From Aaosphaeria pasadenensis (taxonomy: Eukaryota > Ascomycota > Dothideomycetes > Pleosporales): 64,000 nt of DNA. The stretch spans positions 1-64,000 of the forward strand of contig JAKLMB010000023.1 in assembly GCA_022813625.1 (NCBI GenBank), read 5' to 3'. Positions 47,384 through 58,820 of this stretch are shown here, one piece after another. How positions within the stretch are numbered: position 1 is the first letter of the stretch; every line of letters starts with the position of its first letter. The notes beneath the pieces are model-generated. The model was not told the origin of the DNA and did not search any database. It was given only the letters and a program-made list of their open reading frames with translations. A program made the position numbers and the translations under genes.

Positions 47384-48884
47384 AGTCAACCAGACTTTCG
47401 CACTTGTTCCGGTCGACTCCTCTTTCCCATGGCGAGACGGACACGACTTGAGCGTTTTCATCACGCTCGTCACGAATTTCATGCATGCACAAAGGGCGTT
47501 TTGTGGTTTTACCTAATAATCTAGCATCTGATGCATTTTCAAAGCGGGTTCATTGGCTTCTACACCAATAAACATATTATTACCGATCTTCCTCCCCATC
47601 CTCCATTGACTGCTGGCCTCCTCTCTTCACCCGAGGAAGCACGGCAGTTGGGGGCAAGAGTGGCATCGAGCAGGAAGGCGCGGCCCAGATCATTACACCT
47701 TCTGGATTCATCCATCCCGCCTTCCTTTCTTCTTCTCCGCGAAGCACACATTTTTTGGCTTCCAATTCTTCTACACCTGTTTTAAATTCTTCATCTTTTT
47801 TTTCAACCCCCATTTTTTTGCAGACTTCAATTGATACCCAAAGACGGTCGCTTCCAACAAAAGTACTACATTCTGTACATTACATTCGCTTCGAGAAAAG
47901 AGGAGGGTCGAGAGGAGAGGAAAGGCAAGAGCCGAGACGCGGGGGTGGTTCCTGAAAAGATGAAGGGGTTCGGAGCAAGAAGGGAATTCTTCTCAAGCAT
48001 TCTTCTTTTTTCTGCTCGCCCGATTCGATGACGGACGGGTGTTAATGTTAGACGGCATGAAGATGTTCTAATTAATCATGGGATGAACGGGGCCATGTGT
48101 TGGCAGCCCGTGGTAGTAGTGGTAATGCTTAATGGACCGAGACGGACGAGAACAGGTTTGGTGATTACACCAGCCAGTATCAAACAAACCAAATCAATCA
48201 AATCAAATCAAACGAACAAACACAAAGGTCGAATTAGATGCTGTCTGCCTTGCAGAAACGTGACTCGTGAACTGTTAATTATCTCAATGTCTAACTCGCA
48301 CTCAAAGAGTAACCTGCCGTCCTCTTCACTTGCATGAAATCAGTAAGTAGGTAGGTATGGTTACTATGTTTCCTGTAACTACCTAGGCAGGTACCTACTA
48401 TACTGTGTATGTCTTGCACAGTACCTACCTACAATGTCAAATCGTTCCTGCTATGTCACGGTATCACAACAAACACATTCCCCTATTGGGCCTAATCAGA
48501 TCGCTCTCGCCCTCCTTTTGAAGCATGTTACTCCCTCTGCTCTCTGTTTCTCTCTGTTATACAGGTAAGATGCGTCATTGACTGTTTCATACTATACGGG
48601 CACTAGTAGCTACACTCATTTTGTGGCTGTTGTGCTGAAGCTGGCTTCTTTTATCTGGTAAGTATACTCCACTCCGTAGTACAAGGAAAGTCGAAGCTGA
48701 TCCGAACAATAGAGGTTACTTCAAGGGTAAATGAGATTATGTATTGACTAAGCATCGCAGTCGTTATGTACAAGTAGCTGAACGACAGCGCGGAATTAAC
48801 TAACGAATGAAGGAAGACGGTAGGAATTATCTAAAGTTTGATACTATCTGGCATTTCACTTTTTTACTCATGTTTTAAAGTGCT
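47384..48884. other. 1.5 kb convergent spacer AUR1/Hsp70-like
   Basis: 3' regions of two convergent genes. Features are AAATCAA-type repeats (48180-48215) and repeated GTAGGTA/TACCTAC units (48343-48435) that could pair with one another. No credible ORF was found. Confidence 0.4.
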
Positions 48885-51078
48885 CTAGGGTGAGTCCCTC
48901 AGCCCCAGGGCTACTGACTGCGGATCGGAAAGATAGAAAGATTTGGGATCTACTGGCGCTTTCGGCGCTGAAGATGTAGCCCACTCCACCCTGATAGCTT
49001 CATCCTTGCTCAGCTTTACGCCTTGATGCCACAGTTCGAAACAAATATCGGCTGGACCAAGATTCACCTTGACGACGAACTCGATTCGATGGTACTTCTC
49101 TGCCATGTTCCACCAATGTCGATTTTTCAGTTTGAATTTCGTAAGGGGAACGCTGCCGAAGTCAGATTGCACCTTGCAAATCGATCGACAAGCTGTTTGG
49201 AGTTAGTGACATCGACGATGCTCAGCGAGGAATCGAGTGGAATTACCAGTGTTCTTAACCGTCGGAAGAAATGTCACATCTGCATCCGAGCAGATAACTT
49301 CTGAAGGGAATATTCGAGGAGGATTGGGGCTCTCGGCGGTCGCCGGCTGGCACTTGCGAGCGAAGTTGCGAACGATTGGATTATCGCTACTCACAGGCTC
49401 ACCCTAGAGCAGTCAGCGCAAAATCAGAGTCTCCATCCGGCATTGCCTATTCACCTTCTTTATAAACCAGTCAACCCAATCCCGGACGTATAGTTTACCG
49501 TCGAATTGATCTTTGTCCGGCTGTAGTCCAAAATGGTTAGGATTCTTCCGATCATATGGAATCTTGCAGAGCAGTCCGTAGGAAGATCTACAACAGCGCC
49601 ATCCCAGCACAGACTGGCCGCTATTGAGCCTTTGCACTCTGTCTGCTACATTTCCTATGCAAACAACCATTTGAGGATTGGGAGCCACGCGAATCTGCAG
49701 GCTGGCGGCATTTCGATAGGTAACGTTCTGTCCACCATAGCGTGTACGTAATTGGTCGCGTACATACGCACTGTTCCCAAGGCCACCGCTCAGAATCATG
49801 TGTGCTACTTGCTTCTCTGGAAACTTGTTCAGGAGCGTAGAAAGCTGCTTGTCTATCATAATGCATAACTTATCGATCTGAGCGTCGAAGAAATGTCGCA
49901 GGTCATCCCTCCTGAACATCATCTCTCCAGCACGGATGCCGAATCGCTCGTTGGTGTAGGCTCGATCTAGTCTCGGTATGCGGACGAAGAAGAATTCGGT
50001 TTCTGATTCGGTCTCGTCGATCCCGTAACTGCACTTTGCGTTCTGGTACTCCTTACAGACACGCATGTCCCACGCTGTATCTTGAAGATCTTCGAGCATA
50101 AGTGGCACATCGCGGTTAGCTTCCTCCAAGCGCTGGAGAACACTGTCTTCGAATAGGTTGTCAAGCTCCGTCGAACCAATGGTGGCGCCAAATACGACAT
50201 CAATCTGCTCTAGTCTTAACGATCCCTGGTGGTTTGCAGTATCTTTAATTCGGAATACAGATAGATCTGTCGTCCCGCCACCAATGTCGCAAACGAGAAG
50301 TATCTCATCCTCTTTGAAGATAGCGGGTGTGTTTCTCGCAGTGTAAACAGCAGCAGCTTCCGCTTCCGTCAAGCCGATTGTAGCAGTGTGTGATGGCCAA
50401 ACTCCAAAACCCGCTCGTTTGATGATTCCCCTGAACCGCTCCACTGTCGTGCTAGGCTCCCAGGTCGTGGGAACGGAGAAGATGAATTCGATTTTGGCGT
50501 CTTCCCAGGAACTTGCCAGCTCGGACCTGAGCCTTGTCTCTATGCAGCGATATAGGAATTGGAAGTATTGGGTATACCTATGACGATTAGCTCCGTACGA
50601 ATTGGCACCATGTCTCTACGCACCATTCTTCAACCTGCCGCATTGTTGGCACACTCGCAGCATCACTTGTACTCTTACGTCTCTCTTCTAGACGCTCTTC
50701 GTCGAGGTATATCTTGAACCATTCGCAAATCTCACCTTCGCGGTCCACCTGTTTCTGGACGGTCTCCGCGGAGAATCCCCATGACGAAGGCACCGAGCTG
50801 CCTTTTGGGTAGAGCAATAGGGATGGCACCTATTCTTCGTTCAGTGAGATTTCGAGAGTCAGGGTATTAATGTTCACCTTGTTCTCGTTTGCCATCATTC
50901 TTCCTGGCCATCTTTGGATATATCTCACTTCGCTGGACCCGGTCGCTACATTGCAATACGCAACCCCGGTACCTTTTACATAGGAAGGTTAGCAGATCTA
51001 TCTCGTCAAAGTGAAGGCTGATTGCCTACATGTCATGCCAAAGTCAATAGATATGACCATATCCGGTTTTTCCATCAT
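48885..51078 (-). CDS. HSPA12-type Hsp70-like ATPase-domain protein
   Basis: The protein has an actin/Hsp70-fold ATPase of the divergent class expanded in filamentous fungi; partners and role are unknown. The model is complement(join(48885..49192,49247..49403,49455..50577,50624..50829,50878..50972,51030..51078)), giving 645 residues with all phases consistent. The phosphate-1 loop is ISIDFGMTCTGVAY near residue 10, the phosphate-2 loop is LVCDIGGGTTDLSVF, and the adenosine motif is MILSGGLGNSAYVRDQL. After the ATPase there is no canonical Hsp70 substrate-binding domain or EEVD tail. The last about 200 residues form a family-specific region. The start is the first of two adjacent ATGs after an in-frame stop. 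It is divergent from the membrane protein gene. Confidence 0.85.
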
Positions 51079-51397
51079 GTCTGCCAACTGAAGCTAGGGG
51101 AACTATAGAAACGTAGGGGGAGAACAATAGCACCAGATCCGTTGCGGCCCACAGAGCATACATGAAGGACGTCCGACAGAACACAAACCACCACCCACCA
51201 AGTGTGCTAATGTGGAAACCCATTGGCATTCTCAGCCTTCCCCCATAGCACAACAACGACTTTCAAACCTCAGCCTTGTACCACACACACTGGTACGCCT
51301 AATACGTCTCAGCCTAGCCTCAACAATGGGTCAGCAGAGACAGCCTCGAAAAAGGAAATAACGATAAGCTGCATGCTCAACCTATTAAACAAGGTCA

Positions 51398-53084
51398 ATG
51401 CGTGCGGGCCGGTCCCGATTCAAGATTCAATTGGAATGGCTGATGATAGTACGACGTGTCAATACTTATGCAGGCGTCCGCTGCGGCGGCTGGATCGTTC
51501 GATGGGGGGGGGTTCCGTGGACCGTGAACGGAATACCAAGGGGGGCTCTGGTCTTGAGGCTCTATAGGGGTACCGGTATTGCAACTCCTGGGGTATAACT
51601 TGCTGGGAGTGGCCGTTGTATCCTGGAGACACTGCTAACTTATCTCTCAGATAGCCTTTTACACTCCAAACATGGCCCAAATACCCTTCAAAGCAAAAAT
51701 TGACCCAGCGATACCTATCGGACTGGCATCGAACCCAGTGAGCTTTGTGGCCACGATACCGCCCAACGTCTTGACTGTAACAGTCACCCAACAAGTGATC
51801 ATCTGGCAACTGACAGATCTTCCAACGTCCAAAAAGGCTGTGGTTGAGTCAATAGCCTTGATAGCGACAGTACCAGATTGGTTCACTTGGTCAGTGGCGG
51901 AGAAAGGACTGAATGTCAATGCAACTATCCAGGCAAATGTCCTCAACTTAGCGACTGCTTTATCAACGATCGATTGGCAACCACCTTCATCTTCATCGAC
52001 GCCGATACCAGCGCCAATAACGGGATCGTTACCAGCACCCACCCTCACACAATCAACGCTCGATCAAGGGCAGAAAAGTACACCTTCCACACAGCCAAAC
52101 ACAACGAATACCAAACAACCAGACAGCACTACTCGACCAGTCCCCCATCGAAACCAGCTCTCCGGAAAAGACATCTCAGGCATCGGAATTGGCTGCTTCG
52201 TCGCGGGAGTCACGTTAACATTGCTCATCGCATGTATATTCCTTGTAACAAAGAAACGCCGGGCTAGAACCCGCTCCGGCCAAAGCCATCTACCCCACGA
52301 AACAGGCTCATCATCCGGGATAACTGTCATAGCATCCTCCCCAGCAAAACCAGACATCAGAAACAGAGACGGCCTCCCCCAGCCCGCCGAAGACGGCGTT
52401 ATCATCAGAGAGGTCTCCATGCTGCAAGACGATATCAAAAACCACGTCCAGACGTACTACCAGTTCGACGGCAGTAACCCCAAGCTCGAGGGCTTAGGCT
52501 TTAGGGACATGGCAGCCGCGCTGAACGTATTGACAAGCCAGCTCGTGAAGCTGATTGGCGACCCTTCGACGCGTAGTGACGCACTGAGGTCGTACATCGC
52601 CTGGACGCTGCTATATCATCGTCGGGGTGGTCTCCCACGCGACCTCGATGCCGTGGCCGACGCGATTCAGAACGGGACTGGACGACGGAAACCCGAGCTT
52701 TTCAGCCAGTGGAAAGTTCTCACGGGGGTTTTACTAGAGGAGCACTACAACACGAATGGTGCGGATACTGGAGCATTTTCAGACAACGACGAGAGACGTA
52801 TGCTCGATGGCATGCATGCGGTGCTGGGACGGTTTATCCGGCGGGGTGTTGACGACGAGAAAAGGCAGCGGAATCTTAAGTTGATAGGTAAGCGTGCGGC
52901 GACGGTGGCGGCTCTGCTTTTCTCTCAGCCGGGCACGTTCGAGTTTAGGTTCTTGGATGAGGCCGGGACGGGGGTTGTGGTGTTTCCGGCGTTGGTGCAG
53001 GTCGTGGGGGATGATGGGCGCACGCTGAGCACTCCGAGGGTTCTGTGTGGGGTGGAGGTGTTTTCTAGAAGAAAGGGGCGTTGA
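51398..53084 (+). CDS. Single-pass membrane protein with Ser/Thr/Pro stalk and conserved-looking cytosolic region
   Basis: No family can be named. The secure part is 51651-53084, with an ATG at 51672 giving 470 residues. An upstream exon ending at 51592 is strongly suggested: the 58-nt intron 51593-51650 has GTATAA, a GCTAACT branch site and CTCTCAG, and joins open frames in phase 0. That exon reads GGWIVRWGGVPWTVNG and GALVLRLYRGTG, beta-like sequence that could belong to an extracellular domain. Its true 5' end is unknown, so 51398 (542 residues) is provisional, and a signal-peptide exon may be missing. Counting from 51672, a Ser/Thr/Pro/Gln stalk lies at about 104-165, one membrane helix at about 169-192, a KKRRARTR stop-transfer segment next, then a helical tail of about 270 residues. 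Confidence 0.6.
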
Positions 53085-53924
53085 TAGGTGTGTTCTTTTC
53101 GTGCAATTGTGGGATGGTTGGACGGAGAGAGGGGGGTTTGTAGCTAGGCTGGCATTTCACAGTTCTTCACGGTTTCTCACTGGATGGACATTCACGCAGG
53201 GGGCTAGCAACGATTTACACATGTTCACTGCCTCTCCCTCCATCCGTAGATATCCCTGTGTAAACATTCCAAAAGTCATTTTTTCCATCATTGGCTAGAT
53301 GGCTTGGGTCTAGGAGGCCAGCCTGTTGGAAGTGCATGACGGAATATCAAGTTCCTTAGACATCCGCAACCTGACGGCTGATATCTGCACACTCCAACCT
53401 CGTTGCTAGACATTCGCTACCGACAACAATTCTATCCAATCATGCAAAAGACTCCCGTGTTTCACCAAGAAGTAGGCGTATGAGGTGGGGTAATCTATAT
53501 ATGTCCAGCAGAGGCGTCACAGCCGTTCTTGTACTTGGCTAGAACACGCGATCTCCAATAGATAGAAAGACAATTGGTCCCCTAGACCGTCCTAAAAATG
53601 AAAGAAAAAAGCAACATGCAGTGGCACCGGCTTGGTGTCAGCAATCAATGTCTTACCACCAACCAATCGGCCAGTGTGAATCTCGTGAGTCCTCTCGTGT
53701 TTGGCCCCATCGTCCCGCGAAAAAAAAGCATGCACCTGGGGGTCGGTCCGGTCCGGTTCAGTCCAGTCCAGTCCAGTCCAAGATTGTGCCTCCTTTCTGA
53801 ATGAATCCCTGGGGGCCCCTCCACCGTACAGCCTTGTGTCGTTCACTCTGGTAACCTCCTGAGCCCCTCCTGCTCCCTGTTCCCCTACCAGGCTACCTGT
53901 CCACCACCTACCAAGGATTCAGTC
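53085..53924. other. Spacer with a TCCAG microsatellite
   Basis: 840 bp. It includes four to five tandem CAGTC/TCCAG units at about 53757-53780 and the promoter of the downstream gene. No ORF is supported. Confidence 0.4.
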
Positions 53925-55045
53925 ATGGATCCCTTCACTGGGATGGGAAGCGTCCCCTTAACCGGAATCGCGAGCTGCTTCAAGCTCGCAGAATTCGCGC
54001 TCCACCTCGCAGAAGTCGGACCAGAGAGCCAAGTCTTCGTCCGGCTGATCCAGATCGTACGGACCGACCTGCAAGAGACGGAGCGGCTGCTCTCGGTCGC
54101 TACCGTCAAGCGGCGCGTCGACAGGACGCCCGGCAAGGTCGACTGGATCATGACCGCACTGCGGAACACCAAGTCGTCGCTGAACGAGATCGGGAGGTGG
54201 GTGGAGAATGCGCGAGTGGACCACCAGGCGAGAGGGACAGTTGGGTTTGTCACGAGGGTGCGGTGGGTGCTGGAGGACCACGACAAGGTGGTGATTAGGC
54301 AGGTCGAGCTGTCGGCTTGCCACCAGCAGCTGTCGAACGTGCTGGCGTACCTGATGCCGCTGGAGGATGATATCGCGGGCGCTGCGCTTCTGTCGGCGAT
54401 CGGGGAGGGTCTATCTCACGATGTGGTGGTCGCGCCGCGACGGAGGAGGAGGAGCCAGTTCGTGAAGCAGAAGCCGCTCTGCCAAATCCACGAGAAGACA
54501 CCTGTTGGTATGATCGAGTGCCTTCTTTTCATTCCCGTTCGACGATATCTTGCTTACCCGTCGTAGTTGAAGCCGAAAAGCCCACCGTCGTCCCCACTGT
54601 TCCAGCTGCAAGGCCGAATGACGACGGGACCTACGACGACATGTTCAAAAGCTTCTCGCACTCCCCGAATCTGGAACTGTATAGCGTATACAACAGCTCG
54701 AATGACTCTCCATACGCACCGCTCACCCCGCCACCGTCCTACACCTCCGTCAATACCCAACCGCTACTCGGTCCCCGCAGTCCCAGGAGATCGCGAGCTC
54801 TATCAGCAGAGACACTTTCCATCATAGACGGGTCTTCAAACTCCGGGGCGTCTGTGACCGATGTGTCGGTGTACAGTATGTCGCGAGCTTCAATCGAGGA
54901 GTTCAACGTCGGCTCAACGTATTCCATCGACACGGCTACTGCCATACCACGGACTTCGCAAGCCGACCAAAGGAACTCCCTCCCTACGAACCCTCCATCG
55001 GCAATGTTTAGCCTCCGCCTTCGAAGACGCCCACCGAGGGACTGA
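53925..55045 (+). CDS. Fungal helical-domain protein of unknown function
   Basis: The model is join(53925..54507,54567..55045), giving 353 residues; the intron splits a Val codon (GTATGA donor, CGTAG acceptor). The N-terminal about 160 residues are predicted helical and follow a layout common in Pezizomycotina hypothetical proteins and some signalling-protein N termini: SVPLTGIASCFKLAEFAL, a VRTDLQETERLL helix, WIMTALRNTKSSLNEIGRWVE, then RVRWVLEDHDK and a CHQQLSNVLAYL helix. A basic RRRRR segment follows at about 170-178. The C-terminal half is Ser/Pro-rich and disordered (PYAPLTPPPSYTS), with repeated Ser clusters that could be phosphorylated. No enzymatic motif or membrane helix is seen. 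Function unknown. Confidence 0.7.
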
Positions 55046-55899
55046 CGTTCGTCGATCTTCGTCTCATGCTCGTCAACATCAGTGCCAAAAAAAGCAAGCG
55101 AGCAGGAAAGTACCTAGATGCAGGCCTTTGGTAGCTTTCTCCTCGCGCATTCGGACATACTGAGTGAAAGATTGCGCACTCTTGTTTTATAAGTCTACTA
55201 TCGCATGTGAAGCGCTGTTATCTGTAATACACCTACCAGCTAATAGTCAATCTTTTCGGAGCTTACTGTGTCTTTGCTTTCAAGAGCGGTTTTTTTTTCC
55301 GGGTCTTAATGTATTTGAATGATTCCCCCTTTTCATGTCCTTGCCTTTGGAAAATATGAAATACAAACAATCGTATGTATACGTTTACACAATTGATATC
55401 CATCGACACAGTCCATGCAATATCCCCTGTAAATGTAAAATCAAGTAGGAGAGTTGATCTTAAGGGAAGTGTATGTATATGGCTATGACTCACTGAGGTT
55501 TGGGGTTTTCTAGTGTCACTACCTTAACTGGTACTGGTATAAAAGTGTACAAGTTGTTAATTCATTGGTATTTATCTATTTGTTGGTGAATGATGTTCTT
55601 TACGGATAATAAATGAATGTGAGAGAGATGGTGGAATGGCTATTGGCTTTTTGCATAAGAGATGTAGATGAGACGATGTCTTACTGGTAGTGGTGTATGT
55701 AGCCAACTAGTGTATATATCCACGGAATAAACAGCAGTGGATCCTCACACAAAACTGTTACTTCTTAATATAATAAGTGTAATTATATAGTAATATTAAC
55801 TACATTCATTCTTATATATAACTATAAGGCAGAGCATGTAGATGATATATATAATCTTTAAAGCAAAATATACTGTAACTGTACCAGCCATATGCTGAA
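55046..55899. other. Convergent spacer with a short TpA-rich patch
   Basis: 854 bp between convergent genes. The stretch 55765-55875 is markedly AT- and TpA-rich and recalls the left-end block, so it could be a small RIP-affected relic or simply AT-rich 3' sequence. No coding evidence. Confidence 0.4.
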
Positions 55900-57786
55900 C
55901 TACTCGTCGCTCATATACTCCAAGAAGCTATCGAGCTCGATAATCTTGAACTGATCACCCCACTTCTGCCGGAACCTTCGGTTCTTGTAGCCGCTGCTCG
56001 TCTGCTGTTTCCAGCTGACGAGCTCGACCTTCCAACCCTTCTTCAGGGCCCGTTCCACGTGGGCCAGGAATCCGTCCGAATACTCGGCCACGGCGCCATC
56101 GCCAGTCGCAAGGACCATGGTGGAGGGGGCCTCGGCGTCAATGATGCTCTGGCACATCTTCAGATGTAGGCTCTCGTCCACACCCTGCTCGACCCATTTC
56201 GGGGCCGGGCGAGGCGAGGACGGCGCAGCGCCCGTTTCCGAGTCGCTGCCGCTGCCTCCGCTGCCGGAGCGTAGTTGAGTCGCCTTGGCCCACCCCACCC
56301 TGTCCACGTCCTTGAAGAACTTCTGGCTCTCCGTCTGCTCCTTGCTTTTGAAAACCTGTTCGTAGATGTTCTTCTCGTACCCCACTTCCCCCGCGAGCTC
56401 ATTGAATTTCTCCACTGAGGCGATGGGTGCGTTGAGTCGAGTCGAGCTGGCGTACACGCGCTTGCTCACTGGGCGGCGGCGCTCCAGGAGCAGCGCGAGG
56501 CAGTCGAAAGACATGTCGCGGGCCGTGCCGCCGATGCGTTTCATGACTTCTTTGAAGCCTATTAGAATGTTCGATGCGTCGACGAAGACGTGCAGACCGG
56601 TAGGAGAGGACTTGTCGTTCGTCAAACGCATCGGCGAGACAAGCCATTTCTTGTCTTCGGGAAATGAAGTAATTAGATGGTTAAGGAAATCATAATCTCT
56701 ATCCTCGCGTGAGCGATGCACCACGTTGTTCGTGGTCTTGCTCAGGGATGGATGAGTGGCTGGGCCAGGCGTGACCACTCCAAATGGGACTTGGGTGTTT
56801 ACCCTTGGGACGGGTGATGGCGTAAAACTGCCGGGCCAGCCTCTTATTGTGGTCAAGAAGCCATTAGGTAGTTGATGATGATACGGTACTTGCGGACCTG
56901 CGGTGGCATACTGGTTCGACAAGGTAAAATTCAGACTCGTCAGTGTTGATTGCGAGTAAGTGTTTGTAGGAAGTCCAGCACTGTGATACACATTGCTAGA
57001 CGTCCTGTCGTTGGTATTCGCATGATTGTGTGATGTAGATTCACATGACTGCTCACAATTATAGCTGAAGGAACGTAACGGGAGATTCGATTGGGGGAGG
57101 CGGAGTGTAGCGGGTGTATCGGTCTTGTGCCGTTGTAGGGTTGATTTGGTTGTTGGTTTGATTGGAGTCGAGGGTAAAGCTTGCGCAGGCGTGCTTGGTC
57201 TCATCTTAGCCCCGACGTTTGAACGAGCGCCAGCTTGAGCCAGCATCGCATCGCCGTTTGCTTGAATTTGTGAGACTTGTTCTAGGCGGACACGCTCCTT
57301 TTCGCGTTCCTTCTCCTCCTCTGCCAAAGATCCTCGTCCATACTTCGGGTAGTCTATCTTACGGGCACGCTCGGCTTGCCTGCGGGCACGTTTCCTTTGC
57401 TTCTTGGTCATGCCGGAGAAGGGGTCTTGGAGTGCATTTCCCGATTCCTCGTCGTAGCTGTCTCTACCGTCCGTGTTCTCGACATTATCATCTATCGGGG
57501 AGTACGTTGCGTCATCTGATGTGAGTGGGTCGTCAATGACCGGATCTGGAGGAAGCGGGGTATGAGGCAAGGTATCTTCGATGGACATCCCCAGCTCTTG
57601 GAAGAGCCTATTGAAGCTTCCTAGCTTCACTGTAAGCTCTTCCGTCGATCCATCATTGCGCGATGGTTTGCCGATCGGAGGCGGTGAGAGTGGCGTGGGA
57701 GGTCCCTGTGTGGTCCAATCCGAAGCGAAAAGGCTGATTGCGGGGCCAAAGTCCCAAGTTGAATCGAGAGGACGAGATTGATACAT
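55900..57786 (-). CDS. NYN-domain (PIN-like) protein, putative ribonuclease
   Basis: This is an intronless gene of 628 residues. The NYN domain is a PIN/FLAP-like nuclease fold found in RNA-processing proteins; the RNA target here is unknown. The first about 130 residues are Pro/Asp-rich. A basic helical segment KKQRKRARRQAERARK with a charged coil (EEEKEREKERVRLEQ) at about 125-175 could bind RNA or act as a nuclear signal. A Thr/Ser/Asn-rich linker follows. The NYN core starts at about residue 396 with GLHVFVDASNILIGF (catalytic-type Asp) and continues through RRPVSKRVYASS and STMVLATGDGAVAEYSDGF, the second acidic motif. It ends WGDQFKIIELDSFLEY. A Gly/Ser insertion (RSGSGGSGSDSE) interrupts the domain. 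Confidence 0.85.
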   Translation of the reverse strand: MYQSRPLDSTWDFGPAISLFASDWTTQGPPTPLSPPPIGKPSRNDGSTEELTVKLGSFNRLFQELGMSIEDTLPHTPLPPDPVIDDPLTSDDATYSPIDDNVENTDGRDSYDEESGNALQDPFSGMTKKQRKRARRQAERARKIDYPKYGRGSLAEEEKEREKERVRLEQVSQIQANGDAMLAQAGARSNVGAKMRPSTPAQALPSTPIKPTTKSTLQRHKTDTPATLRLPQSNLPLRSFSYNCEQSCESTSHNHANTNDRTSSNVYHSAGLPTNTYSQSTLTSLNFTLSNQYATAGPQVPYHHQLPNGFLTTIRGWPGSFTPSPVPRVNTQVPFGVVTPGPATHPSLSKTTNNVVHRSREDRDYDFLNHLITSFPEDKKWLVSPMRLTNDKSSPTGLHVFVDASNILIGFKEVMKRIGGTARDMSFDCLALLLERRRPVSKRVYASSTRLNAPIASVEKFNELAGEVGYEKNIYEQVFKSKEQTESQKFFKDVDRVGWAKATQLRSGSGGSGSDSETGAAPSSPRPAPKWVEQGVDESLHLKMCQSIIDAEAPSTMVLATGDGAVAEYSDGFLAHVERALKKGWKVELVSWKQQTSSGYKNRRFRQKWGDQFKIIELDSFLEYMSDE

Positions 57787-58820
57787 TTCGATATGCCCAA
57801 ATTCAAGCTTCGACAGGAAACTGTTCGTCCAAAATATATCTCGAAGACTTGCGGAGATCGGATTATGAGTAAGTCGGTAGCGCTGCGACCCTTAATGCGG
57901 GGGTTGTTTCGTGCGATGGGTTCCTAAAATTATCGCGCGGCTGTGCCGAATGGGGTGGTGAATGTAAATGTGTATCAGGAGGTGAAGGCTGCATCGTGTC
58001 GTGTCAGCCTTAACAGTGAAGAGTAGTTAGTGGAAGTGTATGACGCCTACAGTGAGAGAGAACCGAAAGATCTGACTTCAACCTCGTCTTCATGGTCGAA
58101 GTTTGGGAAGGCGTGTTGAGGAGCAAAGCGATCTTCCAAGCAGTATATTGGTGCTGAAAGAGGATCGGAGTAGAAAGGGTAAAGATAGATGATACAGTTG
58201 AGGTTGGAGGTGGATGATGCGGGCGGGCAGTGTTTAAGATGGAGGTGGAGGGAGATGGGGGCCATGAACCAGTCACAGCTAGTCAACCAGTCATCGACCT
58301 AATTCCAGTCACCTGCAGTTGCAGTGCAGTGGAGGCCAGGCTAGGTTAAGGCATAAATCGGGTCTGTGCCGGACCCAGATCGATCGCCACGCAACGCCAC
58401 CTCATAGAGTCAACTCGTCCATGCTCCATGCGCAATAGATGACATCTAGTAGTAGATCTGCAATTGTCCACTCACAGTCCGACAGCTAGTGATATCTAGA
58501 TACAAGGAATTATGGTACAAGGTATCAACCTGACCAGACTCCAGGGAAAATTATTCTTTCAAACCTTGAATCCGTATGCAACAGAAGTCACTACATGCTG
58601 GTACCTCTTACTCGCACCGTAGCACCTAGCTGTAGGCCTCGGATAGACCCACCACCCACTCGAACTAAGTACTGGGTTGTACCGAGTATCAATCTGCTGT
58701 ACCCCGCCACAAAATTCCAAGCTCGATGCGACAAGAAACACAGACAACAAATCCGCTCGCTACTCGTTCCTCTCGTCACACCCTGAGCAGTCCCTAACCT
58801 CGTGTAGGTACCCAGTAGGA
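57787..58820. other. 1.0 kb divergent spacer, NYN gene and carrier gene
   Basis: Promoter region shared by two divergent genes. Small GTCAGT/CAGTCACC and TGCAGT repeats lie near 58260-58335. Nothing else was assigned. Confidence 0.4.
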
